Both the position numbers and the translations under genes were made by a program. From an uncultured Eubacteriales bacterium (lineage in GTDB: Bacteria; Bacillota; Clostridia; Oscillospirales; Oscillospiraceae), in the NCBI GenBank assembly GCA_900553805.1, contig USEU01000023.1, positions 1 to 28,464 of the forward strand: a DNA stretch of 28,464 bases. Direction: 5' to 3'. Positions 14,931 through 23,006 of this stretch are shown piece by piece. Below the pieces are notes generated by a model, which had not been told where the DNA came from, made no database searches, and saw only the letters and a program-made list of their open reading frames with translations. Each line of letters starts with the position of its first letter. The first letter of the stretch is position 1.

Positions 14931-15545
14931 TCACTGCTCACAGCGGATCCCGGCGGCGTTCAGCTCCCGGCGGAGCCTGGCAACGTCCCCATGGAACACC
15001 GCGCCCCGCATTCCCGTGCGCAGCGCACCCTCCACGTTGGCGGGCATGTCATCAATAAAGAAGCATTCGCCGGGGTTCAGGCCGAATTTCTCATACAGCC
15101 GCTCGTAGATCTCGTGAGCGGGCTTGAGCAGCTTCTCCTCGGCAGATACCATCAGCTTTTCAAAGCACTCGGAGCCGGGAATCTTCCCGAAATACTCCCG
15201 CAGGGCCAGATTGGCGTTGGACAGCAGGTAGATGTGGTAGCCGTTTCCCTTCAGCTCCCGCACCAACTCCGCCATGCCGGGCACGGGGAAAATGAACTGG
15301 TGATACCAGCCGATCAGCGTCTCCGCCGCCGGATGCAGCCGCTGGGGCAGCCGGGCCAGCACGGCACTGCGCAGCGCCTCCTCCGTCATGATGCCCCGGT
15401 CCTGCTGCACCCACTCCACGGTGCGGAACAGCTCCCGGTTCATGATCTCCGCGTCCTCGGCGGACAGGTCCACCTGGCGCAGCATGGTGGCGGTATCCCA
15501 GCGGATCAGCACGCCGCCCATATCAAAAACAATGTTGGTAATCAT
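14931..15545 (-). CDS. HAD-superfamily hydrolase (YihX-like, subfamily IA)
   Basis: A 204-residue phosphatase-like protein. Motif I is IVFDMGGVL with nucleophile D8 and Gly in place of the second Asp, as in YihX-type HADs, which hydrolyse sugar phosphates such as glucose-1-phosphate. Motif II is LLSNAN, motif III the lysine in EEKLLKP, and motif IV FFIDDMPANVEGA. The four-helix cap lies between residues 16 and 85. GGAGAG is before ATG 15545. It is the first gene of the HAD-MoxR-VWA set, with an 11-bp gap to the MoxR start. No clear promoter of its own was seen in the 30 bp between it and the MITE-like copy 2. Confidence 0.88.
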   Translation of the reverse strand: MITNIVFDMGGVLIRWDTATMLRQVDLSAEDAEIMNRELFRTVEWVQQDRGIMTEEALRSAVLARLPQRLHPAAETLIGWYHQFIFPVPGMAELVRELKGNGYHIYLLSNANLALREYFGKIPGSECFEKLMVSAEEKLLKPAHEIYERLYEKFGLNPGECFFIDDMPANVEGALRTGMRGAVFHGDVARLRRELNAAGIRCEQ

Positions 15546-15575
15546 AAAATCTCTCCTATGTCTTTTTTCGGTTTA

Positions 15576-15738
15576 GGGAAGCTCTGATTCAATCGGCAAG
15601 AGCTGGCAGTGAGGGATTTTGTTCCCAGGCAAGGGGTGGAAAATAGAGGAATACTCTGTGTATTTCCCATTTTTCATCCCGCAGCATGGGGACAAAAGAC
15701 CCGCTGTCCAGCCGCAGGCGATTTATTCAGAGGTTCCT
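15576..15738 (+). mobile_element. MITE-like foldback element, copy 2 (163 bp)
   Basis: It starts GGGAAGCTCTGATTCAATCG and ends with the same CGATTTATTCAGAGGTTCC as copy 1. The whole element folds back: AGCTGGCAGTGAGGG pairs with its counterpart near GACCCGCTGTCCAGC, and GGGGTGGAAAATAGAGG pairs with the stretch around TTTCCCATTTTTCATCCC. TA lies on both sides (15574-15575 and 15739-15740), consistent with a 2-bp target duplication. The right end abuts the LRR lipoprotein gene, whose stop codon TAA uses the flanking TA plus the terminal base of the element. Confidence 0.85.
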
Positions 15739-17222
15739 TAGTACAGGGTGTCCGTGGGGTTGGGATAGCCGAACTTTTCCTTCAGCAGGGCATAGTATTC
15801 GTTGGGGTCGCCGTTCTCGTCGTAGCGCCAGGGATAGCCATAGGGCTGGTCGTCCTTGACGTCGCCGGTGTGCTGGGTCAGGCAATCGGGGTGCAGATCG
15901 TCAAAGCGGGCGCGCTCGGCCTCGTCGGTCTTGGAGCGGGCGTCCACCATGACCTGCATGTTCAGCTCGTCCAGGGGCGACAGGTCCGATACCTTGGTGT
16001 AGGCAATGTTCAGCCGCTGCAAATTTGTGCAGGCGGCCAGGGGAGAAATATCCTCCAGATAGCCGCAGTAGGCGACCTCCAGGAATTCCAGATCGGGGCA
16101 GTTTTCAAAGGGGGTGAGGTCGGAGATCATGGAGCCGGAGAGGATCACTGCCCGCAGATGGGGCATTCCCGCCACGAAGTCGCACTGCTTCAAAATCTCG
16201 TTGTGGCCAAAATCCAGGAACTCCGCGTCCTCGCAATAGATCAGGTCGGCGCTGTTGGAATCGTACAGATTGTACACATGGCGGATCACCTTGCGGTCTG
16301 TCAGGCAGCCGCCCTTGCCGAACCAGATCCGCCACACCACCTTGGTGGTGTCCCGGAATTCGTCGCGCACCTGGGCCAGCTCCTCGTTGGTGAAGTGGCA
16401 GTTGTCCAGCACCAGGCGGTCGCACCCCCGCAGCACGGACAGGGCCATGCGCAGGGTGTCCAGCGCGCCGGGCTGATTGCCGATGTATTGGTTGGCATAG
16501 CTGATCTCCGCATCGGTGGTGCTGACCCGCTTGCCGAACAGGTCAAAGGAGAAGCGCAGCAGCACCTGGGGCATCGCGGCCTGGAGCTGGGCTGCCTGCT
16601 CCAGGGTAAAGGCAGTGGTGCCGTCGGCGGCCATCAGCTGGATCTCCGCCAGGTTGGAGAGGACTGCCAGCGTGGGCGCGTTCTCCAGCACCTGCTCCGG
16701 GCTGAGGGAGGACAGGTCCAGCGTCTGGGTCTCGCTGTCGCAGGGAATGCCGCAGAAATTCAGCCCTGACACAAATTCCACATTGGGATAGGCCTGCCGG
16801 AGCGTCTGAAGCTCGCTGGGCTCCAGGGCCGCATTGTGGAGCGTCACCTTTTGCAGCTGGGGCAGATAGGCCAGATTGCGCAGCAGCGTCTGGTAGTCAT
16901 AGTCCCCCGGCTCCAGCTCCAGGCTCTGGGCATCCGGCGCGGCCGCCATGGCGCCCAGGCGGACAAGGTAGCGCACCTGCACTTGGGGATTGCGGGCGGC
17001 GTAGGCAGCAATGGCCTGATAGCACTCGCTGCCGCTCAGGTCGGCATATTTCAGGTCCGGGTAATCCCGCTCCATATCCAGGATGGTATTTTCATCCACC
17101 ATCATGGAAATGCGCTCCACCTTGGTCGGTTCGGTGGTCTCCTGCATCCCCAGGCCGTCGCACCCACTGAGCAGCAGCGCCGCCAGAAACAAGGTCAGCG
17201 CAGGCCTTGCAAATCGTCTCAT
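15738..17222 (-). CDS. Surface lipoprotein with leucine-rich repeats
   Basis: A 494-residue secreted lipoprotein. The start MRRFARPALTLFLAALLLSGC gives a signal peptide with lipobox LSGC, so the mature protein would be anchored to the outer face of the membrane by its cysteine. The body consists of repeated leucine-rich segments, clearest at about 350-450 (AEFLDFGHNEILKQ, LRAVILSGSMISDLTPF, LEFLEVAYCGYLEDISPL, LQRLNIAYTKVSDLSPL), the irregular LRR type seen in Clostridia surface proteins. The ligand is unknown. GGAGGC lies 9 bases before ATG 17222; a start at 17258 would precede that site. It has its own promoter at 17269-17297. The C-terminus (YPNPTDTLY) ends exactly at MITE-like copy 2, which supplies part of the stop codon. 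Confidence 0.85.
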   Translation of the reverse strand: MRRFARPALTLFLAALLLSGCDGLGMQETTEPTKVERISMMVDENTILDMERDYPDLKYADLSGSECYQAIAAYAARNPQVQVRYLVRLGAMAAAPDAQSLELEPGDYDYQTLLRNLAYLPQLQKVTLHNAALEPSELQTLRQAYPNVEFVSGLNFCGIPCDSETQTLDLSSLSPEQVLENAPTLAVLSNLAEIQLMAADGTTAFTLEQAAQLQAAMPQVLLRFSFDLFGKRVSTTDAEISYANQYIGNQPGALDTLRMALSVLRGCDRLVLDNCHFTNEELAQVRDEFRDTTKVVWRIWFGKGGCLTDRKVIRHVYNLYDSNSADLIYCEDAEFLDFGHNEILKQCDFVAGMPHLRAVILSGSMISDLTPFENCPDLEFLEVAYCGYLEDISPLAACTNLQRLNIAYTKVSDLSPLDELNMQVMVDARSKTDEAERARFDDLHPDCLTQHTGDVKDDQPYGYPWRYDENGDPNEYYALLKEKFGYPNPTDTLY

Positions 17223-17268
17223 ATCAAAGAAGCCTCCAATTATTGACACAACAAACAACTTTTGAGGA

Positions 17269-17297
17269 ATTATACCACAATCAGCCGGAAATTACAA
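17269..17297 (-). promoter_or_regulatory. Promoter of the LRR lipoprotein gene
   Basis: On the minus strand TTGTAA (17292-17297), 17 bp, then a perfect TATAAT (17269-17274). The start point would be about 40 nt before the start codon at 17222. Confidence 0.82.
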
Positions 17298-17316
17298 GTT
17301 CGGACAATTGCAGAAA

Positions 17317-17347
17317 TTCAGCGCACCGCAAAATGCGGCGCGCTGAA
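17317..17347 (-). terminator. Terminator of the MacB-like export operon
   Basis: A 14-bp stem (17317-17330 with 17334-17347, one pair being G-U in minus-strand RNA) with a 3-nt loop lies 12 bp after the permease stop. The T content after it on the minus strand is short (TTTCTG), so termination may be incomplete. It is placed between this operon and the promoter of the LRR lipoprotein gene. Confidence 0.75.
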
Positions 17348-17358
17348 AAGAAGCGCGT

Positions 17359-18612
17359 TTAATCCCTGCGCAGGGCCTCGATGGGGTTCAGGTTGGCTGC
17401 CTTGGTGGCGGGGAGCAGGCCGAAGACCACGCCGATCAGCGTGGAGAAGGCCACGCTGACACCGATGGCCGGCAGACTGATGGCCACGGGGATCTCCATC
17501 ATCCGGGAGATCAGCTCCGCCAGGCCGATGCCGGTGGCCACGCCAATCACGCCGCCCAGACTGGTAAGCACGGCGGCCTCCGTCAGAAACTGCATCAGAA
17601 TTCTGCGTTTCTTCGCGCCGATGGCCTTTTTCAGGCCGATCTCGGAGGTACGCTCCGTGACGGATACCAGCATGATGTTCATCACGCCGATGCCGCCCAC
17701 CAGCAGGGAAATGCTGGCGATCCAGATCAGCTGGGTATTGGTGGACTGGCTCATCTTCTGCAGCTGCTGGGCCTGCTCCAGCATGTCCTGGCTGCGGTAA
17801 TCGAAGCCCGTATCGGTGCCCACGATCTGGCGCTCGGTGAGCAGGTCAGCGGCACTCTTGCCCACGGTGGTCATCACATCGGTGCTCTCCACCTTGATGG
17901 CCACATTCTGCGGCTCGTCAAATCGGTAGGCCACCGGCCAGACCGCGCTGGGAAGATAGATCGCGCCGGAGGCGTTGCCCACGAACATCTGGTAATCCTG
18001 CATGGAGGTGATGGTGGGCGTGAACTCCTGGGCCATGGCCACCACGCCCACGATGGTATACACATCCCCCTGAATCTCCAGTGCAGCGCCGACGGGGTTG
18101 CCCTCTATGCCCAGCATGGCGATGGCATTGGCGTCCACAATGGCGACCTTGCGGAAGTTCTCATAGTCCGCCTCCGTAAAGCCTCTGCCCTGCCGCACCT
18201 GATAGCCGTAGGCGCTGAAATAGTGGGTATCCACGCCGTACAGGTTGCCGTTATACTGGGTGTTCTGATAGTACACGGAGTCGGCATAGCTGCGGGAGTA
18301 GAAGAGGGTCACCTTCTCCGCGCCGCTCAGCTGCTCCAGCTCCTGGCGGGTCTGCTCCGTAATGGGGCGGACGCAGGAGGGGATGTCATTCCAGGAGGCG
18401 TCAAAGGTGTATCCGTTCTGGTTCAGCGCCACGGTGACCACATTGTTGCCCGCGCCGATCAGGTTCTCCTTGATCTGCTCGTTGGTGCCCTTGATGGTGG
18501 AGACAATGGTGATGATGGCGGCGATGCCGATGATGATGCCAAGCATGGTGAGCATACTGCGCATCTTGTGGCTCCACACGCCCTGAAAGGCAAGCCGAAT
18601 ATTCTCAAACAT
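17359..18612 (-). CDS. MacB-like ABC transporter permease
   Basis: A 417-residue membrane protein with the MacB/FtsX layout. One transmembrane helix lies at about 17-40 (MRSMLTMLGIIIGIAAIITI), then a large extracytoplasmic domain (about 45-285) and three C-terminal helices with the conserved VGGIGVMNIMLVSVTERTSE, then IGLKKAIGAKKRRIL, and the ending PATKAANLNPIEALRRD. These proteins couple ATP hydrolysis to movement of an extracytoplasmic domain that pushes substrate outward (peptides, lipoproteins, antibiotics). It follows the large adaptor gene by 14 bp, with an AGGGGGG Shine-Dalgarno-like sequence, and is the last gene of the operon. Confidence 0.95.
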   Translation of the reverse strand: MFENIRLAFQGVWSHKMRSMLTMLGIIIGIAAIITIVSTIKGTNEQIKENLIGAGNNVVTVALNQNGYTFDASWNDIPSCVRPITEQTRQELEQLSGAEKVTLFYSRSYADSVYYQNTQYNGNLYGVDTHYFSAYGYQVRQGRGFTEADYENFRKVAIVDANAIAMLGIEGNPVGAALEIQGDVYTIVGVVAMAQEFTPTITSMQDYQMFVGNASGAIYLPSAVWPVAYRFDEPQNVAIKVESTDVMTTVGKSAADLLTERQIVGTDTGFDYRSQDMLEQAQQLQKMSQSTNTQLIWIASISLLVGGIGVMNIMLVSVTERTSEIGLKKAIGAKKRRILMQFLTEAAVLTSLGGVIGVATGIGLAELISRMMEIPVAISLPAIGVSVAFSTLIGVVFGLLPATKAANLNPIEALRRD

Positions 18613-18626
18613 GGTATTCCCCCCTA

Positions 18627-21068
18627 TCAGGCGTAGAGGTCGGAGTAGTCGCCCTCTTCGGCGGGAGCGCCAGCCTTGACGTTCTTGCCATAGGGGAAGG
18701 CGACCATGTCATCCTCGGTCAGGCCGTCCAGGATCTCCACATAGTAGCCGTTGAGATTCCGGCCCACCTGGACGGTGCGCTGCTCCAGCAGGCCGTTCTC
18801 GCCCAGGACATAGACGTAGCTTCTGCCATTGTCCGTGCGCAGGAATGCCTTTTCCAGATAAATACCCGTCTGCTCGCCAGTGGAATACTGGACGCTGACG
18901 TAATTGCCCGCCTGCAGGTCGGCACTCTCGTCCACGAACACCCGGAAGGGATAGCTGGACGCATTGGGGTTGTTCATACCGTTGTAGCTGCTGCTGGAGG
19001 AGGGCATATCGCCGACGGAGACGACGGTGCCGGTGTAGGTCATGCCGGTCTTCCAATCGTTGACGGTGACCTCCATGCCCACCTTCATGTCGCTGCGCTC
19101 CAGCTCGCTGACGCTGGCATCGATGTAGTATCCACCGCCGCCGGTCACCTTAATGATGGGCTGGGAATTCAGCTTGGCCTCTTCCTCCGTCAGCACGGAG
19201 ATCACCTTTCCGTCCTGCTCGGCATAGATGTTGCCGTCGCTCAGCTCCTTCTGCATGATCTTCAGCTCGGCGTTGGCCAGCTTCAGCTTCAGCTCCAGAT
19301 CCTTGATCTTCTGGAGCTGTTCCTCCTTCATGGCCTGGATCTGGGTATAGGTGTAGCCGCTGCCGATGTAGTCGATCTCCGGCTCCGGCTCAGTGGGCAC
19401 CGTAGGCTCCACGGGGATGCTGAAATCCTCGTTCATGGAGGCGTTAAAGAAGGTAAAGCTTCCGTCGGAATACACGTGCAGGCCGATCCAGCCCAGGATA
19501 TCTCCCTTGAGCCGGTTCTCCCGGGTGATCTTGAAGATCACATAATAGGGCTGGCAGGTGGCGGGCCGCGCCTGGCTGCCGGTGGGGACGACCCCCGGCT
19601 CAACCGCGGCGAACTCGATCAGTCCCTCTTCGCCGGTCAGCTCCGCGGTCTCTGGGGCAGGCGGCGCAACGGGTTCCTCCGCCATGGGCGCCTCGGGAAC
19701 CGGCGCGGGCGACGGTTCCTCCTGGGCAGGCGCCGGCACCGGGGGATCCTCCGGGGCAGGAGTGGGCGGCGTCTCAGCGGCAGTTTCCGTGGGCTTCTCT
19801 GTGGGTGTCTCGGTAACGGGAGCGGCACTGAGCGTCAGGGTTATGGTCATCTCCACCCCTGCCTGCTCAGGGACTGTGAAATCCTTTGTTTCCGTATCAT
19901 AGCCCTCGGCAGAGGCCTGATAGGTGTATTCGCCGGGCAGAAGCCGATAGGTCTTATCCGCCTCTGCCTCGATGGCGGCGTCAGTGTCCTTTCCTTTGGG
20001 GAATACCACCAGCGTCATGTTCTCCGGGTTGCGGATGAAGCGGACCACCGTCTTCTCAGCAGCGGGCTGAGAAGGCTCGCTGGAGGGCTGCGTGGGATCG
20101 CTGGGGACCGTGGGATCGGTCGGATTGCTCGGTTCCGTGGGGCTCGTGGGACTGCTGGGATTGGTCGGCTCCGTGGGGTTCTCGGTGGGTGCTTCCGTGG
20201 GTTCCTCCGTGGGTTCCGTCTCCGTTGGCTCTGTTTCCGTCGGCTCCGTGGCAGGCGGGGTCAGGGTGATGTCCACGGTGAAAGGATCCGTCTGCTTTGG
20301 AACGGTGAAGCGGCCCCGGGCCGGTTCGTGATCCCCGGCGGCGGCCTCATAGGCATATTCGCCGGGCAGGAGCAGGTAGGTCCCGTCTGCCTCCGGGGCA
20401 ATGGCGGAATTGGTGTCCGCGTCGGCGGGGTAGACGGTCAGGGTCAGCTCCGCCGGGGTGTGGGTAAACTGGACCGGGGTGCACCCGCCCATTATCAGCA
20501 GAAATCTCCGGGTGACCACCTGGCCGCCGGGGATCCAGCTGATAAAGGCGGCGCTTTCGGAGGAGCCGTCGTGCCCCTCCCGGAACAGCTCATATTCCCC
20601 CGCCAGCAGGCGGCCCAGATCCGGCTCCGTCGGCTCGGTCTCCGGCTCCGTCGGCGGGGTGCCCATAGGCACCATCCAGCTGATGCGCTGCAATTCCTTA
20701 TTGGCATCGTCCAGATCCATCTGATTCTTCTGGATCTCCAGCTTCTTGCGCTCCAGCTCCAGCTGGGACAGGCTGGTATCGAAGCTCATGAGCAGGTCGC
20801 CCTTCTTTACCTCCTGCCCCTCCTTCACCAGGATCTTGGAGACGGTCTGGGTATCGGACAGGTAGACGGTTTGGATCTTATCGGTGGTGACGGGGCCGTA
20901 GCTCTCCCGGGAGTCGCCCCAGTATTCGGTCATGCCCACAAAGCTGAAAGGGAGCACCTTCACCGGGGCGGCGCTGCTCTGGCGGAAATACTTCCACCCA
21001 AAGAAGCCGCCGCAGCCCACCACGGCCACAATGGCCAGAATGATCAGCGTTTTCTTAAGCTTTCGCAT
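18627..21068 (-). CDS. HlyD/MacA-like membrane fusion protein with a giant insertion carrying PEGA-like repeats
   Basis: An 813-residue adaptor, about twice the normal size. A membrane anchor lies at residues 6-28. The first half of the lipoyl domain (about 70-97) and the first coiled-coil helix (about 101-130) are normal. Where the hairpin should turn there is an insertion (about 131-572). The coiled coil then resumes (about 574-610), followed by the other lipoyl half (IYAEQDGKVISV), the beta-barrel (YYIDASVSELERSDMKVGM) and the membrane-proximal domain. The insertion holds two related beta-domains (about 199-271 and 342-414, each with LLPGEYxYxA and FTVP), Thr/Glu/Pro and Pro/Ala linkers, and a third domain near 485-555. 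ATG 21068 is preferred; ATG 21080 directly abuts GGAG. The gene overlaps the ATPase gene by 14 bp. Confidence 0.88.
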   Translation of the reverse strand: MRKLKKTLIILAIVAVVGCGGFFGWKYFRQSSAAPVKVLPFSFVGMTEYWGDSRESYGPVTTDKIQTVYLSDTQTVSKILVKEGQEVKKGDLLMSFDTSLSQLELERKKLEIQKNQMDLDDANKELQRISWMVPMGTPPTEPETEPTEPDLGRLLAGEYELFREGHDGSSESAAFISWIPGGQVVTRRFLLIMGGCTPVQFTHTPAELTLTVYPADADTNSAIAPEADGTYLLLPGEYAYEAAAGDHEPARGRFTVPKQTDPFTVDITLTPPATEPTETEPTETEPTEEPTEAPTENPTEPTNPSSPTSPTEPSNPTDPTVPSDPTQPSSEPSQPAAEKTVVRFIRNPENMTLVVFPKGKDTDAAIEAEADKTYRLLPGEYTYQASAEGYDTETKDFTVPEQAGVEMTITLTLSAAPVTETPTEKPTETAAETPPTPAPEDPPVPAPAQEEPSPAPVPEAPMAEEPVAPPAPETAELTGEEGLIEFAAVEPGVVPTGSQARPATCQPYYVIFKITRENRLKGDILGWIGLHVYSDGSFTFFNASMNEDFSIPVEPTVPTEPEPEIDYIGSGYTYTQIQAMKEEQLQKIKDLELKLKLANAELKIMQKELSDGNIYAEQDGKVISVLTEEEAKLNSQPIIKVTGGGGYYIDASVSELERSDMKVGMEVTVNDWKTGMTYTGTVVSVGDMPSSSSSYNGMNNPNASSYPFRVFVDESADLQAGNYVSVQYSTGEQTGIYLEKAFLRTDNGRSYVYVLGENGLLEQRTVQVGRNLNGYYVEILDGLTEDDMVAFPYGKNVKAGAPAEEGDYSDLYA
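19827..20474 (-). repeat. Two PEGA-like domain repeats joined by a Thr/Glu/Pro linker inside the adaptor gene
   Basis: Unit A (about 20256-20474) and unit B (about 19827-20045) encode homologous domains of about 73 residues: the strand LTLTVYP or MTLVVFP, the central EADxTYxLLPGEYxYxA and the closing FTVPxQ then ITLT. Between them lies a stretch of roughly 65 codons made mainly of PTE, TEP and PSNPT-type units. The similarity at protein level shows an internal duplication; the linkers look like slipped short repeats. Confidence 0.85.
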
Positions 21069-21753
21069 GTTCGGTTTCATCTCCTTTTACCAGCAGCTCG
21101 CCGTCGAGAATGTGGTAGGTCTTGTCGGCGCACGCCGCAATGGCCGGCTCATGGGTGATCATAATAATGGTCATGCCCTCATTGCTCAGGCTGCGGAAAA
21201 TTTCCATGATCTGATTGCCCGCCTTGGTGTCCAGCGCGCCGGTGGGCTCGTCCGCCAGCAGCAGGGTGGGCTTGGTCACGATGGCCCGGGCAATGGCCAC
21301 CCGCTGGCACTGGCCGCCGGAGAGCTGGTTGGGGCGGAAGTGGATGCGCTCCCCCAGCCCCACGGAATTCAGGGCTTTCACGGCTCTGGCCCGGCGTTCC
21401 TTCAGCGGGACCCCGGCATACAGCAGAGGCAGGGCCACATTGTCCATCGCGTCCAGCTTGGGCATCAGGTTAAAGCTCTGGAACACAAAGCCGATGTATT
21501 TGTTGCGGATGTCCGCCAGAGCGTTGTCGCTGCTGTTGTGCAGGTCCTTGCCGTTCAACTCATAGGTGCCGGAGGTGGGCACGTCCAGGCAGCCGATGAT
21601 ATTCATCAGCGTGGTCTTGCCGGAGCCGGAGGGGCCCATGATGGCAAGATAATCCCCCTGCTCCACCGTCAGGTTGATGTGCTTCAGCACCCGGACGGAC
21701 TGCTTGCCCTGCATATAATCCTTGCAGATATCGGTAAGCTTCAGGATGGTCAT
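21055..21753 (-). CDS. MacB/LolD-type ABC transporter ATP-binding protein
   Basis: A 232-residue cytoplasmic ATPase of the MacB/LolD/FtsE group. Walker A is GPSGSGKTT (40-48), the Q-loop reads [10 protein letters not shown], Walker B is [13 protein letters not shown] (164-176) and the H-loop is ITHEP. The signature motif reads LSGGQCQR (144-151), with Cys where most relatives have Gln or Met. It would power the permease encoded at 17359-18612. Its start codon overlaps the stop of the lipoprotein adaptor gene (ATGA, 21750-21753) and its own end overlaps the next adaptor start, so the four genes are tightly coupled. Confidence 0.95.
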   Translation of the reverse strand: MTILKLTDICKDYMQGKQSVRVLKHINLTVEQGDYLAIMGPSGSGKTTLMNIIGCLDVPTSGTYELNGKDLHNSSDNALADIRNKYIGFVFQSFNLMPKLDAMDNVALPLLYAGVPLKERRARAVKALNSVGLGERIHFRPNQLSGGQCQRVAIARAIVTKPTLLLADEPTGALDTKAGNQIMEIFRSLSNEGMTIIMITHEPAIAACADKTYHILDGELLVKGDETEHAKA

Positions 21754-22913
21754 TGGCTCCGCGCTCCTCCCTGCTCCGTTTTGGTGGTGGGCGCGCCCTC
21801 GATGCAGGTGGCCTCGTCCGGGTAAGCCACATAGTCCGTCTCGCTCAGGCCGGACAGGATCTGATAGACATCCATCATGCCGTCGTAATCGCCCAGCTCC
21901 ACGGTGCGCTTTTCCAGCCTGCCCTGGCCGTTGTCCGCCCAGACGTAGGAATTGCCCTCTTCATCGAAGCAGACGAAAGCGCTGCCCAGGGTCAGGCCCT
22001 CCAGGGGCTCGGAGGATTCCTCCTGCTCCACGCTCAGGTACACGTGCTCGCCCAGGAGCATTCCGTCGCTGCTGTCCAGCTCCACATAGAAGGGGTACTT
22101 GGTGGAATTGCTCATATCATCGGAAGAGCTGGACGTATAGCGGTTGCCACTGCTCTGGTTGGGATTCTCATAGTCCACCAGGGTCACGGTGCCCGTCCAG
22201 ACCGCACTGGGATCCACCCGGGACTCGATGCGGATGCGGTTGCCCTCCTGGACAGCGCCCCGCTGCATCTCATTCAGGGTGCCCTTGACGCGCAAAGTGC
22301 CGGTCTGCTGGATGGTGATGTAGGGCTTGGGGTTACCGTTTTCATCAGTCTGGCCGTCCCCCAGAGAGGTGATGCGGCCATCCACCGGGGACGTGACCAC
22401 GGCGTTGGCCAAAAGGTGCTCGGACTTCTGCACCTCGGACTGCTTGGTCTTCAGCTTCAGCTCCGATTCCTTCAGGTCGATCTGGTTGGTCTGGATCTGG
22501 AGGGTGTATTTCAGCTTGTCGGAGGAAGACCAGGTTCTGTCCCGGTCCTTCTCCAGCTGGGTGATCTGCTCGGTATAGCTCTCGATGGACGATTGCAGCT
22601 GCTCCGCCTCCAGGCGCTGCTTGTCCAGGGTCAGCTGGAGCTGCTCGGTATCATAGGAGAAAAGCTGCTGCCCCTCCTTCACGTCGTCGCCCTGCTTGAC
22701 ATAGACCTGGTCGATCACCTTGTCGCTGTCCTTCTTGATCTCCGTCACGCTTTCGGACACCACGATGCCGCTGAACCGATCGGTGGGGGCGATGCCGCCC
22801 ATGGCGGAAAGGTCGGACACCTTCTGTACAAACACATGGCTCTCATTCTGGGAGCAGGCCGTCAGCGCCAGCAGCAGGCAGAACGCCAGAGCCCATGCGG
22901 CAATTTTCTTCAT
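21750..22913 (-). CDS. HlyD/MacA-like membrane fusion lipoprotein
   Basis: A 387-residue adaptor of the same broad family as the giant adaptor downstream but of ordinary size. The signal peptide ends in the lipobox LTAC, giving a lipidated Cys20. The lipoyl half-motifs are at about 65-88 (VYVKQGDDVKEGQQLFSYD) and after residue 170 (VVTSPVDGRITSL), with a continuous coiled-coil hairpin between (about 92-165) and a beta-barrel after. The C-terminal domain ends SGLSETDYVAYPDEA, as in the sister protein. GGAGG is 8 bases before ATG 22913; an in-frame ATG at 22928 lies before that site. It is the first gene of the four-gene export operon. Confidence 0.9.
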   Translation of the reverse strand: MKKIAAWALAFCLLLALTACSQNESHVFVQKVSDLSAMGGIAPTDRFSGIVVSESVTEIKKDSDKVIDQVYVKQGDDVKEGQQLFSYDTEQLQLTLDKQRLEAEQLQSSIESYTEQITQLEKDRDRTWSSSDKLKYTLQIQTNQIDLKESELKLKTKQSEVQKSEHLLANAVVTSPVDGRITSLGDGQTDENGNPKPYITIQQTGTLRVKGTLNEMQRGAVQEGNRIRIESRVDPSAVWTGTVTLVDYENPNQSSGNRYTSSSSDDMSNSTKYPFYVELDSSDGMLLGEHVYLSVEQEESSEPLEGLTLGSAFVCFDEEGNSYVWADNGQGRLEKRTVELGDYDGMMDVYQILSGLSETDYVAYPDEATCIEGAPTTKTEQGGARSQ

Positions 22914-22951
22914 CACAAAATCCTCCATATGAAGTCTTTCTTGTCCGCTCT

Positions 22952-22980
22952 ATCATAATCCATCCCCTATGAAAAATCAA
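22952..22980 (-). promoter_or_regulatory. Promoter of the MacB-like export operon
   Basis: On the minus strand TTGATT (22975-22980), 17 bp, then TATGAT (22952-22957). A near-perfect 14-bp palindrome with CTTAAG at its centre lies just upstream (22988-23001) and could be an operator. Confidence 0.75.
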
Positions 22981-23006
22981 CACATCCAATGCTTAAGTAT
23001 TCTTTA

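Noticed and set aside
19476..21158. A 560-codon plus-strand frame opposite the giant adaptor, rich in Gly/Arg
   Set aside because: Antisense of the Thr/Glu/Pro-coding repeats; no ribosome binding site or motif.
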